From: a bacterium | GTDB lineage: Bacteria > Bacteroidota > Bacteroidia > Flavobacteriales_D > Crocinitomicaceae | Assembly (NCBI GenBank): GCA_024742305.1 | Contig: JANSYQ010000007.1 | Coordinates: 1-64,000, forward strand | Direction: 5' to 3' | Length of the DNA stretch: 64,000 nucleotides | In this document: positions 16,188 through 25,358 of the stretch, piece after piece | How positions within the stretch are numbered: the first letter of the stretch is position 1 | Layout of the letters: each line of letters begins with the position of its first letter | Made by a program: the position numbers and the translations under genes | The notes under the pieces: generated by a model | The model's input: the letters and a program-made list of their open reading frames with translations, nothing else | Database searches by the model: none | Told to the model about the DNA's origin: nothing

Positions 16188-17236
16188 TATTTAACTGCTG
16201 ATGAAGTGAGTTGAAACGTTCCTTTGTCGGCGTCCATACGAGCATCAATACCAATAGGAACAGTGAACTTATTTACCGTATGTCCAATTTGAGCACCGTA
16301 GTAAACCGGCTTTTCAATGTCACGGAAGTGTTGCTCAAACACCTCCTCTAGGGTGAAAGCGCGGTGCGGCTCCTCTGCCGTACACTTTCGGAAATTTCCA
16401 AGAATGACACCCTTGCATCGGTCTAAAATGCCCGCCTGCTTGAGTTGTGTCAACATGCGATCTATTCGGTACGGTTCTTCGCCCACTTCTTCCAAAAACA
16501 ACAATCCATCCTTAATTTTCGGGAAATAGGGCGTCCCAATCATACTAACCAAAACGGACAAATTTCCTCCCCAAAGCGTTCCAAAAGCCGTACCGCTGGA
16601 ATAAGTTATGATTGGATGATCGGCTCCAGTATTTCTGAAATTCGTGAGCTCATTGCCCATGGTTGTTTTTCGAATGTAGTCGATGGAGTATTCGTTCCAA
16701 GAAGAATTTCCTCCGGGGCCGTGAAAGGTAACAATTCCCGAATGTTCCGTAATGGCATTAAGTAGGGAAGTGAGGTCGCTAAACCCCATAATTACCTTTT
16801 TGTGCTTGCGGATCAAATCGAAATCAAGTAGGGGAAGAATGCGTGCACAACCCCAACCACCACGCAAAAAGAAAATGCCTCGAACCGTCTCATCCTGTAT
16901 AAAATTCATGAAATCTGAAGCTCGTTCTTCATCCGTTCCTGCGAAGTAGCCATGTTTCTTGTACACGTTTTCTCCAACCTTCACTTCAAAACCCATTTGA
17001 TTCAGAACTTTGGTGAACTCTGCAACTTCTTCGTTTCTACGCAATGCGCCGGCGGGTGTGCAAATGCCAATGGTATCGCCTTTTTTTAGGCGAGAAGGTC
17101 TAGCGTATAAAGGAATTTCAATTAACTGCTCTTTCGTTTCGGTTCCATCTTCCTTGAAGCTAGAAGCTACAAACGCGCTTCCTGCCAATCCGGCACCGAT
17201 GAGTGGTAATAATTCACGGCGGGTCCACTTTTTCAT
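16187..17236 (-). CDS. LD-carboxypeptidase (peptidase S66)
   Basis: A 349-residue serine peptidase of family S66, which removes the terminal D-Ala from muropeptide tetrapeptides during cell-wall recycling. It shows GDTIGICTPAGALRR, the FLRGGWGCARILPLLD segment, the nucleophile region GFSDLTSLL, and a late IGHTVNKFTVPIG that carries the catalytic His. The chosen ATG (MKKWTRRELLPLIGAG) gives a signal sequence with a twin-arginine pair (RR-E-L-L), so Tat export is likely; an upstream ATG adding 31 residues is less plausible. A one-base overlap couples it to the small membrane gene. Confidence 0.9.
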   Translation of the reverse strand: MKKWTRRELLPLIGAGLAGSAFVASSFKEDGTETKEQLIEIPLYARPSRLKKGDTIGICTPAGALRRNEEVAEFTKVLNQMGFEVKVGENVYKKHGYFAGTDEERASDFMNFIQDETVRGIFFLRGGWGCARILPLLDFDLIRKHKKVIMGFSDLTSLLNAITEHSGIVTFHGPGGNSSWNEYSIDYIRKTTMGNELTNFRNTGADHPIITYSSGTAFGTLWGGNLSVLVSMIGTPYFPKIKDGLLFLEEVGEEPYRIDRMLTQLKQAGILDRCKGVILGNFRKCTAEEPHRAFTLEEVFEQHFRDIEKPVYYGAQIGHTVNKFTVPIGIDARMDADKGTFQLTSSAVK

Positions 17237-17255
17237 GGAAGTAAGATACGGAAAA

Positions 17256-17376
17256 GACACTAGATTCAGAGACGCTAGATCGTTCCCGTTGGTCACTTTT
17301 AGACATAAGACCGCTTCGCTTCTAGACAAACGACATCTCCAAGTCTAGTGTCTAGCGTCTAAAAGTCTAGTGTCTT
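17256..17376. repeat. heptad-type TAGACNN repeats in inverted arrangement
   Basis: The gap between the membrane gene at 17383 and the LD-carboxypeptidase gene contains AGACACTAGATTCAGAGACGC-like units at 17256-17282 and their approximate reverse complement at 17349-17376 (AGTCTAGTGTCT occurs twice, at 17342 and 17364). Read on either strand the units are seven bases long and start with TAGAC. The arms could pair into a long imperfect hairpin. Confidence 0.8.
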
Positions 17377-17382
17377 AAAAGC

Positions 17383-18042
17383 CTACTTCCCCGTTTTCGA
17401 AAAATACACCTTATCTCGATCGACCTGCTGTTCAAGTGTATCGAAGAATTGAGTGCGATGCTCCTCAGAAAGGCAATTCGTTGGGAACGATAACTGCAAA
17501 TCCTTGATATAATCGAAATATACGGTTTGTTGATGTACACTTACCTTGCGCAGTCCGGTGAAATATAGTACCACGACTTCTCTATCGGCGACAATCACAG
17601 CTTTGGAGGTAAGTCCAACGCGGTAGGATTTGTTGAACGCGATTAAAATGAGATTGTCTAGTGCGGCGAAAAGTAACGCGAGTACTGGGGCCCAGGCACG
17701 GTCTGTCAACCAATAAAGAGCCAAGGCGGCAAAAACGTACACAAAGAACTCCAATGCGTTGTATATGATGACGCGAACTTTTCGTTCCTTACTAACAGCT
17801 TCGTTCCATTTGAATTTGCTTTCACGACTAACGATCCGTATTGCCATCCAGCGTCTGAAAGAGCGACGCAAAACGATGACAAAAAGTAAAAGTCCCAAAC
17901 CGTGGAAAACGTAATCGACATAAGGGATATCGGCTCCAGTAGTTTTGAGAATTCCGAAAGGTAAATCAAAGCCGACATAAATCGCCACAAACGCTGTGAT
18001 CAACGTAAAAAACAACAAGACGGCATTGATGAATCTATTCAT
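17383..18042 (-). CDS. four-helix membrane protein
   Basis: A 219-residue protein with about four membrane segments (near 5-23, 45-62, 98-115 and 118-135) and a cytoplasmic C-terminal half that looks like a small beta domain (KAVIVADREVVVLYFTGLRKVSVHQQTVYFDYIKDLQL), the pattern seen in PH-like membrane-associated domains. Function unknown. Its start overlaps the end of the DUF349 gene by eight bases, so the two are cotranscribed. Confidence 0.75.
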   Translation of the reverse strand: MNRFINAVLLFFTLITAFVAIYVGFDLPFGILKTTGADIPYVDYVFHGLGLLLFVIVLRRSFRRWMAIRIVSRESKFKWNEAVSKERKVRVIIYNALEFFVYVFAALALYWLTDRAWAPVLALLFAALDNLILIAFNKSYRVGLTSKAVIVADREVVVLYFTGLRKVSVHQQTVYFDYIKDLQLSFPTNCLSEEHRTQFFDTLEQQVDRDKVYFSKTGK

Positions 18043-19744
18043 TCGGAATGGCTTTTAATTTGCGTTTGAGTCCGTCAATTTTCTGGTTGGCACGATCGAT
18101 TTTCTTCTCTACGTCCTTGCGAAGTGCATCTGCTCCCTTGCTGTTGCTAGAGAAGAAGCCGAGATTATTTTCAAGGAGGTTGATTTCCTTTTTCTCTCGG
18201 TCAATCTGCTGGCGGATATCGTTGCGTAATTGCTGGAACTTACGAGAGGCGTTTGGTGCTGATGAAATCGTTTCTATCTCCGCTTGAAACAACACACGAT
18301 CTTTCTCAGCTCCCTCCATTTTCAAGGCTCCGTAATGCGTGTCCATGATTTTCTTGAAACGATTGTAAATGGCATCCTTGACCTTCATCGGAACGTGTCC
18401 AATTTCATTGAAATCTTTCGAGAAGGTTTTTAGTTGATTCAATGCCTCCTCTTTTGAATCCGGCAATTTGTACGACTCAATAGTCTCCAAAAGTGCTTCC
18501 TTCGCCTTTTGATTTACTTCGAATTGTTTGTCTTTTTCGTCAAAATGTGCCTGACGTGCAGAGAAGAAATGATCACAGGCTGCACGGAATGATTTCCATA
18601 GTTTCTGCTCGTTACGACGACCAGCGTGTCCCAACTTTTTCCATTCTTTCTGCAATTGAATGATTTGGTTAGAAGTTTCCTTCCAGTCGGTGGAGTCTTT
18701 GATGGATTCTACCTTTTCAATCAATTTTTGTTTTTTCTCAGCGACTGCATCGAACGCTGCATTGGCTTCCTTGAAGAATCCTTTTTTCGCCTCGAAGAAA
18801 CGATCGCACAAAGCGCGGAATTCTTTCCAAATTTTATCGTTTTCCTTTTTCGGTCCGAAGCCAATTCCTTTCCATTGCTTCTGGTAATCAAGGACCAAAG
18901 ACGTTTTATCGTCCCATTCTTTTACAGAGTCCAAACTTTCAATCCCCTCCAATTCAGGTGTTAAAGCATCGATAATCGCTTGCTTCTTCTTGAGGTTTTC
19001 CTGCTGCTCAGAGCGACGATCGTCATAAAAACGGTTGATACGGTCATAAACCGATCGCACCTCCGTCCAATACAAATCCTTCAGTTCCTCCCATTTCTCG
19101 TTCGGAACCGGACCAATGTCTTCCCAATCGTTTTGAAGCGCCTTCAATTGTGTTTCCACCTCTTTGATGCTCTTTACTTCCACCAGTTGCTTCAACTTCT
19201 CGATGAGTTCCATCTTTAGTTGGTGGTTACGATTGAAATCGTGGTCCTTTAGTTCTTTGTAGATTTTGATATTGTAGAAGAAGTCCTCAATCAATTTGGA
19301 GTACTCCGTTTGAATATCGTTTCGCTTGTCGCGAGGAATATCACCAATGGTCTTCCACTCTTCCTGCACTTCTTTGAAGGCAGCGAAAGCAGCACCGATA
19401 TTTTCTTCGTTTTGAACTACGTCTTTCAACTTGGCAATCAACCCGCGTTTTTGCTGTAAGTTGCGTTCCTCGATAGCTTTCAGTTCATCTACTGCTGCTT
19501 TGCGCGCTGCTTTGTAAGCATCATAGATTTCATAAAAGGCCTCTTTGCCAAAATCAGTTTCTGTTTCCGGAACTTCTTCGCCTTTTTCCTGAGCTTCCAA
19601 TTTGGCTACTTGCGCCTTGCGTTCTTCTTCCAAAACATAGTCTGAAAATTTCGAACGAAGCTCATTTACTTCTTGGCTAACAGCTATAACATCTTCGTTG
19701 GCTGCGAGTTCCTTCAAACGGTCAATAAAATCAGTGCTTTCCAT
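18035..19744 (-). CDS. DUF349 repeat protein
   Basis: A 569-residue, highly charged, alpha-helical cytoplasmic protein with five DUF349 repeats of about 70-75 residues. Each is marked by W-x-x-(I/L)-G and a later F-x-x-x-(C/M)-D-x-(F/H)-(F/Y): EEWKTIGDIPRDKR, NDWEDIGPVPNEKW, KQWKGIGFGPKKEN, KEWKKLGHAGRRNE and KDFNEIGHVPMKVK. A C-terminal coiled-coil follows (QQIDREKKEINLLENN). The family's function is poorly known. It lies three bases after the PfkB kinase gene, in the same operon. Confidence 0.9.
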   Translation of the reverse strand: MESTDFIDRLKELAANEDVIAVSQEVNELRSKFSDYVLEEERKAQVAKLEAQEKGEEVPETETDFGKEAFYEIYDAYKAARKAAVDELKAIEERNLQQKRGLIAKLKDVVQNEENIGAAFAAFKEVQEEWKTIGDIPRDKRNDIQTEYSKLIEDFFYNIKIYKELKDHDFNRNHQLKMELIEKLKQLVEVKSIKEVETQLKALQNDWEDIGPVPNEKWEELKDLYWTEVRSVYDRINRFYDDRRSEQQENLKKKQAIIDALTPELEGIESLDSVKEWDDKTSLVLDYQKQWKGIGFGPKKENDKIWKEFRALCDRFFEAKKGFFKEANAAFDAVAEKKQKLIEKVESIKDSTDWKETSNQIIQLQKEWKKLGHAGRRNEQKLWKSFRAACDHFFSARQAHFDEKDKQFEVNQKAKEALLETIESYKLPDSKEEALNQLKTFSKDFNEIGHVPMKVKDAIYNRFKKIMDTHYGALKMEGAEKDRVLFQAEIETISSAPNASRKFQQLRNDIRQQIDREKKEINLLENNLGFFSSNSKGADALRKDVEKKIDRANQKIDGLKRKLKAIPNE

Positions 19745-19747
19745 GGT

Positions 19748-20677
19748 TTATCCAATTACTTGCTCCATCTCAAAATTCGTTAGGGAAACGAATTCTGCGA
19801 TGCGTTCTTCTAAGTCTGTATTTGTGATGGTCATCAAGCGCTCCGTTCCGAATTCTTCCACGCAGAAAGAAGCCAAAGCAGAACCGTTGATGATCGCACG
19901 TTTCATGTTGTCGAAAGAGATGTCATCTGTGCTAGCGATGTAGCCCATAAAACCTCCAGCAAAGGTGTCTCCGGCTCCAGTTGGATCGAAAACTTCCTCC
20001 AGCGGAAGTGCCGGTGCAAAGAACATTTTATCTCCGTGGAACAATAATGCTCCGTGCTCTCCTTTTTTGATAATTAAGTACTTAGGCCCCATTTCTCGGA
20101 TCACCTGAGATGCTTTTACCAAAGAGTATTCACCAGAAAGTTGACGTGCTTCTTCATCGTTGATGATCAAAACATCGATCAGCTTCAAGGTAGCTTTCAG
20201 GTCGTCCATTGCGATGTCCATCCAAAAGTTCATGGTATCCATGGCGATCAATTTTGGACGTTCTGTTAAACGCTCAATTACTTGACGTTGTACTTGTGGA
20301 CTCAAATTTCCCAACATGAGGTAATCGCTTCCTTGGTACGAGTCAGGAATGGTTGGATCGAAGTGCTCCAAAACATTCAATTCCGTGATGAGTGTATCAC
20401 GTGAGTTCATATCGTTGTGGTATCGGCCTGACCAGAAGAAAGACTTCTCTCCTTCTTTGATTTGTAATCCTTCCAAGTTGACGTTTCTGTCGCGCAATTG
20501 CTGTAAGTAAGTTTCCGGGAAATCGTCTCCGACTACCGATACGAGATTTTGTTGATTCTTGTAAAAAGATGCTGCAAGCGCGATGTATGTTCCGGCACCA
20601 CCAATGATTTTGTCTGTTTTCCCAAACGGTGTCTCAATGGCATCAAAGGCAACCGATCCTACTGTTAATAAACTCAT
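19748..20677 (-). CDS. PfkB family sugar/nucleoside kinase
   Basis: A 309-residue ribokinase-fold kinase. PfkB signature 1 appears as GGAGTYIALAASF (26-38) and signature 2 as DPTGAGDTFAGGF (231-243), with Asp237 as catalytic base and GAG forming the anion hole. Such enzymes phosphorylate a sugar, nucleoside or related substrate with ATP in the cytoplasm; the sequence does not tell which. First gene of a transcript with the DUF349 and membrane protein genes. A TACCTTTG box lies 21 bases upstream. Confidence 0.92.
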   Translation of the reverse strand: MSLLTVGSVAFDAIETPFGKTDKIIGGAGTYIALAASFYKNQQNLVSVVGDDFPETYLQQLRDRNVNLEGLQIKEGEKSFFWSGRYHNDMNSRDTLITELNVLEHFDPTIPDSYQGSDYLMLGNLSPQVQRQVIERLTERPKLIAMDTMNFWMDIAMDDLKATLKLIDVLIINDEEARQLSGEYSLVKASQVIREMGPKYLIIKKGEHGALLFHGDKMFFAPALPLEEVFDPTGAGDTFAGGFMGYIASTDDISFDNMKRAIINGSALASFCVEEFGTERLMTITNTDLEERIAEFVSLTNFEMEQVIG

Positions 20678-20698
20678 TTCGTTGTTTTAAATCCGCGG

Positions 20699-20706
20699 CA
20701 AAGGTA
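20699..20706 (-). promoter_or_regulatory. -7 box TACCTTTG before PfkB gene
   Basis: On the minus strand TACCTTTG fits TAnnTTTG and ends 21 bases before the ATG of the PfkB-family kinase gene. No -33 TTG was found at normal spacing. Confidence 0.5.
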
Positions 20707-20832
20707 ATAAGAAAATGCCGATTAAACGCGGTTTATCAGGGGATGTGATGGATGGTTCTATCCAAGTATTCGAGCAAGGCTTTGCTATTTTTTACCAATG
20801 GCACGGAAGTTGTTAAATTCTTGTTAACGATT

Positions 20833-21549
20833 ATGCTGAAAACCACTTCTATTTTCCTCTTTTTATTATTGCTCAGTTGTACTGTCACCAAACGCGTACA
20901 CCGTCCTGGCTTTCATGTCGAGTGGAAGAAAAACTACAAGGTACAGAAGGATGAGGTCTCCACTGCGGACATTGAGCGGAGTAGAGATGACCGAAGTGGA
21001 GACGATGACCAAGCCTCGGTTGGAGTTGAGAGCTGGCATGATGAAAAAACGTCAAACTCTAACGACCAGGCTCTCGAAGCGAGAGAATCAACAATACGAA
21101 ATGAAGAGAAACAGCGTCCCAAAAAATCTGTCAAAGTAAACGAACAAGTCAATTCGGTTTTTATCAAGCAAAAACGGAAGTTCGCCCCGCTGAAGTTGCC
21201 CAAATTTGAAAAGTCGTCATCATCTCAAGCAAGTAGTTTTACGGGCGACGGTTTTCTTTATGTTGGATATGCTATGTTGGGTTTGGGGGCTTACTTACTC
21301 ATTGGTGTTTTGTTCTCCTACTTTGGGTTTTGGATTTTGGAAAACCTCTTTTATTCATTGGTTTTTAGCGGAAACGGAATCATAGCTGGAATTCTTGGGT
21401 TCTTCCTATTTCTGATCATTTTGTTGCTTGTTTTCATCGCTTATGCTATTGTGCACTATTTATTGGGAGGTGCGTACATTGGCTTCATCGTTTCAGTCGC
21501 ATTAATTGGCGCCGGACTCGTGTGTTTATTGATAGGATCGAGTTTCTAA
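20833..21549 (+). CDS. lipoprotein with C-terminal membrane segments
   Basis: A 238-residue protein from the internal ATG (MLKTTSIFLFLLLLSC), which gives a clean lipoprotein signal with Cys16; an upstream in-frame start would add 27 residues. A long, charged, low-complexity linker (residues 30-125, rich in Lys, Glu, Asp, Ser) is followed by three or four hydrophobic segments in the C-terminal half. A lipoprotein signal plus polytopic tail is common in Bacteroidota proteins of unknown function. Divergent from the PfkB operon. Confidence 0.72.
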   Translation: MLKTTSIFLFLLLLSCTVTKRVHRPGFHVEWKKNYKVQKDEVSTADIERSRDDRSGDDDQASVGVESWHDEKTSNSNDQALEARESTIRNEEKQRPKKSVKVNEQVNSVFIKQKRKFAPLKLPKFEKSSSSQASSFTGDGFLYVGYAMLGLGAYLLIGVLFSYFGFWILENLFYSLVFSGNGIIAGILGFFLFLIILLLVFIAYAIVHYLLGGAYIGFIVSVALIGAGLVCLLIGSSF

Positions 21550-21558
21550 AAAAGAAAA

Positions 21559-21594
21559 ACCGGACTTCCGATATTAGACAATTCGGCGCCCGGT
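21559..21594 (+). terminator. possible imperfect terminator hairpin
   Basis: ACCGG...TCCGA pairs imperfectly with TCGG...CCGGT over 21559-21594, followed by TTCTTTG and later TTTTTT. It lies just after the lipoprotein gene. The stem has internal mismatches, so the call is weak. Confidence 0.4.
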
Positions 21595-21777
21595 GTTCTT
21601 TGATAAAAGCAATTTTTTCTCTCTTCTTAATTAGTTAGATACACAATGACTCGAAAACGCTGCACGATCATGAAAAATGTTAAAGCCCCCAATTTTTCAA
21701 GGTTTTACATACGTAATCCCAACAGTTTCGCGTTGATAAATAGAGGACATCGCGGTAAGGGCTTGACTTTTTCGCCA

Positions 21778-21785
21778 TAATTTTG
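21778..21785 (+). promoter_or_regulatory. -7 box TAATTTTG before AsmA gene
   Basis: TAATTTTG matches TAnnTTTG and ends exactly four bases before the ATG at 21790, predicting a leaderless transcript. A -33 TTG at normal spacing is not visible. Confidence 0.5.
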
Positions 21786-21789
21786 AACC

Positions 21790-24462
21790 ATGCGGAAAAA
21801 GCGTATTATTAAAATTGCAAAGTGGTTTTTCGGAACCCTGCTTTCGCTTTTCTTGCTGATATCATTGCTTTTGTATATCTACAAAGACGATATCTGCCAA
21901 GCCGCTATTGACGAGGCAAACAAGCATTTGAAGGCAAAAGTGACGGTTTCTGAGGTAGATTTAACCTTTTGGAGCACTTTCCCGAATCTCTCCATTGATT
22001 TCAAAAATGTGTACGTGCAAGATCCACGCGACGGATCCACTTCACGCGATACCCTACTGCACACCCAATTGATTCGATGTAAGGTCAATCCTTTCGATAT
22101 TTGGCGCGAAAAATACAAGGTGAAAAGCCTCGAAATTCATCCTGGGGTGTTGAATTTGCATGTAGATTCTGCGGGTAACAACAACTACGACATATTCAAA
22201 GAACCCGAAGAGAGTAGTGGAGAATCGTTTGATTTCAAGCTGAAAAACGTACAATTCACCAATTTTCGGTTCAATTATATCAACGATGCAACAGCCCAAG
22301 AATACCGAACGCATATTAAAACTATGTCCTTGGAAGGGAATCTCAGCAAGGATGTGTTCACGGCGGCAGCAAAAAGCAATTTGAAAATCATTGCGGCAAA
22401 AAGTGGCAACTTGACCCTTGTTTCAAACAAGCCTGCAAAATTGGGCGTTGGGGTGAAAGTCAATACGCGGGATGGAACTGTGGAGATTCCAAAATCAACG
22501 ATTTCGGTTGCCAATTTACCGTTCCATTTCGAAGGAAAGGTAGACACGCTCGGTTTCAACTTTGCACTATCCGGAAAAAATATCGGAATTGAAGATGCGG
22601 CGAACAATCTCGCCATGGAGGAAACGAAGGACATCAAAGCGTTCTCGGGAGCTGGAACCTTGTTGTTTGACTTAAAAGTAAACGGAAAGAACGAAGCAAC
22701 AGAGCCCGTGGAAATTACCTGCGATTTTGGTGTGGAGAAAGGAATGCTTCGTGATCCAAATAGTGGAATTTCGCTGAGGGAACTATCGCTGGAAGGAGCT
22801 TACTCCAACGTTGGCGGAGCGGATAAGGAGTTTGTTTCACTGAAAAACATCGGTTTTCAAACTCAAGGCGGTCCGTTTCGAGCCAATTTAAAGATCACTG
22901 AGTTTGAGGCGCCGTTATTTCAAGGAGATGCCGTTGGGTTGGTCAATCTTTCGGTGATTCGATCCCTATTCAAACTCACAGAATTTGAACAATTCAGAGG
23001 AACAGTAGATGTATCTTCACGATTTGCCGTAAAAACGCATGTGCAAGAGGATGAGAGCAAAACTTACGACATTCGAAAATGCGAAGGCGAAGTGGCGTTC
23101 AACAAAGTTAAGGCACAACTTGTTGATGATAAGCGCATCTATCGGGATATCGAGGGGCGTGTATTCTTACGAAATGACCGTGTTGGACTTGATAACATTA
23201 CCCTCAATATTGGGTCGTCAGACTTTGCAATTGACGGTAGATTTCTGTCAGTATCAGAGTACTTTGCAAAGACCGGAAACCTCGTTGCAGATGTCGATAT
23301 TCATAGCAATCGCATTATTCTAGAGGATTTAGGCTCGGATTCTAAAGAAGATAAACTCCAGCATGGGCGCCTATTCATTCTGCCTGATGATATAGAAGGA
23401 AAAGCGTACTTGGATGTGAAGAAATTACGCTACGACAAACACGATTTTCTGAATTTACGCGGGAACATGAAAATAAAGGACCGCTTGATTCACTTCCCCA
23501 AGTTAAATGTATCGAATGGCGGTGCCGACGCATCTGGTTGGGTAAAAATTTCGGAGGACCGACCGGAAATCTTCTACATTTCAAGTCATATTGTTTCGAA
23601 CAACATTTCCTTCCAAAAATTGTTCAAAGAGTGGGATAACTTCGAGCAGGATGTGATCAAAAGTCGGAACATTACTGGCACCGCGAAGGTGAGTTTAGAG
23701 TTCAGTGCACCGTTCGATCTACGCAGCGGTATTATTATGAATTCCATTGAAGCCACTGCGGGTATTCGCGTTGATAATGGACGATTGAAAAATGTTCAGG
23801 CGTTCCGAGAGATTACACAAAGTTTGAATGAAATGGCCTCGGCGCGTATCGCAATTGGAAAGGAAAACATCAAAATGTTCGAGCAGAAATTGTTGGACCT
23901 CAAGTTTGATCGCTTGGAGAATACGTTGATCATACGAAATGGTGTGATTGTGATTCCGAATATGTCGGTGAAGTCATCTGCGTTGGATCTAGAGATCTCA
24001 GGAAAGCATACTTTCTCGAATCAAATTGACTATCGCTTCGGATTCCGTTTCCGCGATTTAAAGCAAGCCGAGACTAGCGAATTTGGCGAAATTCGTGATG
24101 ATGGCACCGGAAAACATGTGTTTATGCGTATGTATGGCGACTTATACGACCCAAGTTTTGAATGGGATTCCGAGGCGAACAAAGCGCATAAAAAGGAACA
24201 GCGAAAACAAGCGGCTGCCGATGCGCGATCTATTTTCAAATCGGAATTCGGACTCTTCAAAAACGATACAACTGTGCAGGAGTATGTGAAGGAAAAGTTC
24301 GAGCATGAAAAAATAGAGGTAATCATCAATCCAACCGAGCAAAACGACAATATTATTGAAGAAACGAAGCCTAAAAAGGAGAAAAAGGATCGCAAATTTT
24401 TCAATTTCGGAGAGGAAATAGAGAAGCCGGGAGAAGAGAAAATAGACCTCGATTTCGACTAA
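21790..24462 (+). CDS. AsmA family inner-membrane/periplasmic protein
   Basis: An 890-residue protein with one N-terminal membrane helix (residues 10-30), then the AsmA-family start (ANKHLKAKVTVSEVDLTFWSTFPNLSIDFKNVYV) and a long beta-rich repeating region. AsmA-like proteins form long bridge-like beta structures between inner and outer membrane and are linked to lipid transport and envelope assembly. The C-terminal 80 residues are charged (KKEKKDRKF) and probably disordered. It ends one base before the convergent AraC regulator gene. Confidence 0.9.
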   Translation: MRKKRIIKIAKWFFGTLLSLFLLISLLLYIYKDDICQAAIDEANKHLKAKVTVSEVDLTFWSTFPNLSIDFKNVYVQDPRDGSTSRDTLLHTQLIRCKVNPFDIWREKYKVKSLEIHPGVLNLHVDSAGNNNYDIFKEPEESSGESFDFKLKNVQFTNFRFNYINDATAQEYRTHIKTMSLEGNLSKDVFTAAAKSNLKIIAAKSGNLTLVSNKPAKLGVGVKVNTRDGTVEIPKSTISVANLPFHFEGKVDTLGFNFALSGKNIGIEDAANNLAMEETKDIKAFSGAGTLLFDLKVNGKNEATEPVEITCDFGVEKGMLRDPNSGISLRELSLEGAYSNVGGADKEFVSLKNIGFQTQGGPFRANLKITEFEAPLFQGDAVGLVNLSVIRSLFKLTEFEQFRGTVDVSSRFAVKTHVQEDESKTYDIRKCEGEVAFNKVKAQLVDDKRIYRDIEGRVFLRNDRVGLDNITLNIGSSDFAIDGRFLSVSEYFAKTGNLVADVDIHSNRIILEDLGSDSKEDKLQHGRLFILPDDIEGKAYLDVKKLRYDKHDFLNLRGNMKIKDRLIHFPKLNVSNGGADASGWVKISEDRPEIFYISSHIVSNNISFQKLFKEWDNFEQDVIKSRNITGTAKVSLEFSAPFDLRSGIIMNSIEATAGIRVDNGRLKNVQAFREITQSLNEMASARIAIGKENIKMFEQKLLDLKFDRLENTLIIRNGVIVIPNMSVKSSALDLEISGKHTFSNQIDYRFGFRFRDLKQAETSEFGEIRDDGTGKHVFMRMYGDLYDPSFEWDSEANKAHKKEQRKQAAADARSIFKSEFGLFKNDTTVQEYVKEKFEHEKIEVIINPTEQNDNIIEETKPKKEKKDRKFFNFGEEIEKPGEEKIDLDFD

Positions 24463-25287
24463 CTACTTTTCCAAAAACAACTGAGATAAATCGTCTGTTG
24501 ATTTCAAGAATTCACCAGGCGTTTTGCCGGTGTAGCGCTTGAAGTCTTTGATGAAGTGGGCTTGGTCGTAGTATCCAAAACGATAAAGGAGATCTTGCCA
24601 ATCATACTCAGGGTGGGTAGAAATGCAAACGAGTACTTCTTTAAAACGGTTGATTTTTGAGAAGCTTTTAGGTCCAATGCCCAAATTTGCCTTTAGTTTT
24701 CGCTGCAAGGTTCGCTCCGACATATTCGAAGCCCTTGCCAAATCTTCAATTTTTTCAGAAGCTTTTCCCGTTCGAATGGATCGAATCAAAACATCCATTT
24801 TATCAAATGAGTAATCAACTTTTGACAGTTGTTTTTCAATGAATTTATTCAGAGCAAAAATACGTTCTTGATCATTTTTAAAATGGTGAAGTTGCTCATA
24901 AAAATTTTGATAGTCAGAGCTTAGGTGATCCGTGAGTTGACATCCAGAGTTTGTTAATTCTGTAAGGGGAAGGTTGAATAACTTCGAGAAACTTTCGGCA
25001 TAAAAAACAACGCCTAATATGTGTGCGTTATCATCAAATTTGACGTTAAAATAACCCTCTTGCTGAGCCATTACAAAGATTTGATTCAATTGAAACTGCT
25101 CCTCTTTGTAATTCTCCAATCTCACACCACCCGATAACGCGAACATTAAGTCGAAGGTGCCTTGTGGGTGGTTGGTGTGAAAGTGGTTGTGTGTTAAAGA
25201 GTTCGAGCTGCCATGGCTAATCACAAAGTAATAATGCACGTAGCTTCGCAGCTTAACGTCGGGAGGAAATTTCTCAAAGCGCAACAT
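24463..25287 (-). CDS. AraC family transcriptional regulator
   Basis: A 274-residue regulator. Residues 1-160 form a variable sensor domain with a cupin-like HTNHPQGTFDLMFALSGG segment. The C-terminal double helix-turn-helix is clear: EDLARASNMSERTLQRKLK (first HTH) and DLLYRFGYYDQAHFIKDFKRYTGKTPGEFLKS (second HTH with the family signature). Inducer and targets are unknown. The divergent gene at 25359, 71 bases away, is the nearest candidate target, by position only. Confidence 0.93.
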   Translation of the reverse strand: MLRFEKFPPDVKLRSYVHYYFVISHGSSNSLTHNHFHTNHPQGTFDLMFALSGGVRLENYKEEQFQLNQIFVMAQQEGYFNVKFDDNAHILGVVFYAESFSKLFNLPLTELTNSGCQLTDHLSSDYQNFYEQLHHFKNDQERIFALNKFIEKQLSKVDYSFDKMDVLIRSIRTGKASEKIEDLARASNMSERTLQRKLKANLGIGPKSFSKINRFKEVLVCISTHPEYDWQDLLYRFGYYDQAHFIKDFKRYTGKTPGEFLKSTDDLSQLFLEK

Positions 25288-25358
25288 TTTATAAACGTGT
25301 CGGGTTTTTACAATTTTCGTCGAAGAAGGTCCCCGAACTTTACCAAAAAATTACAGCT

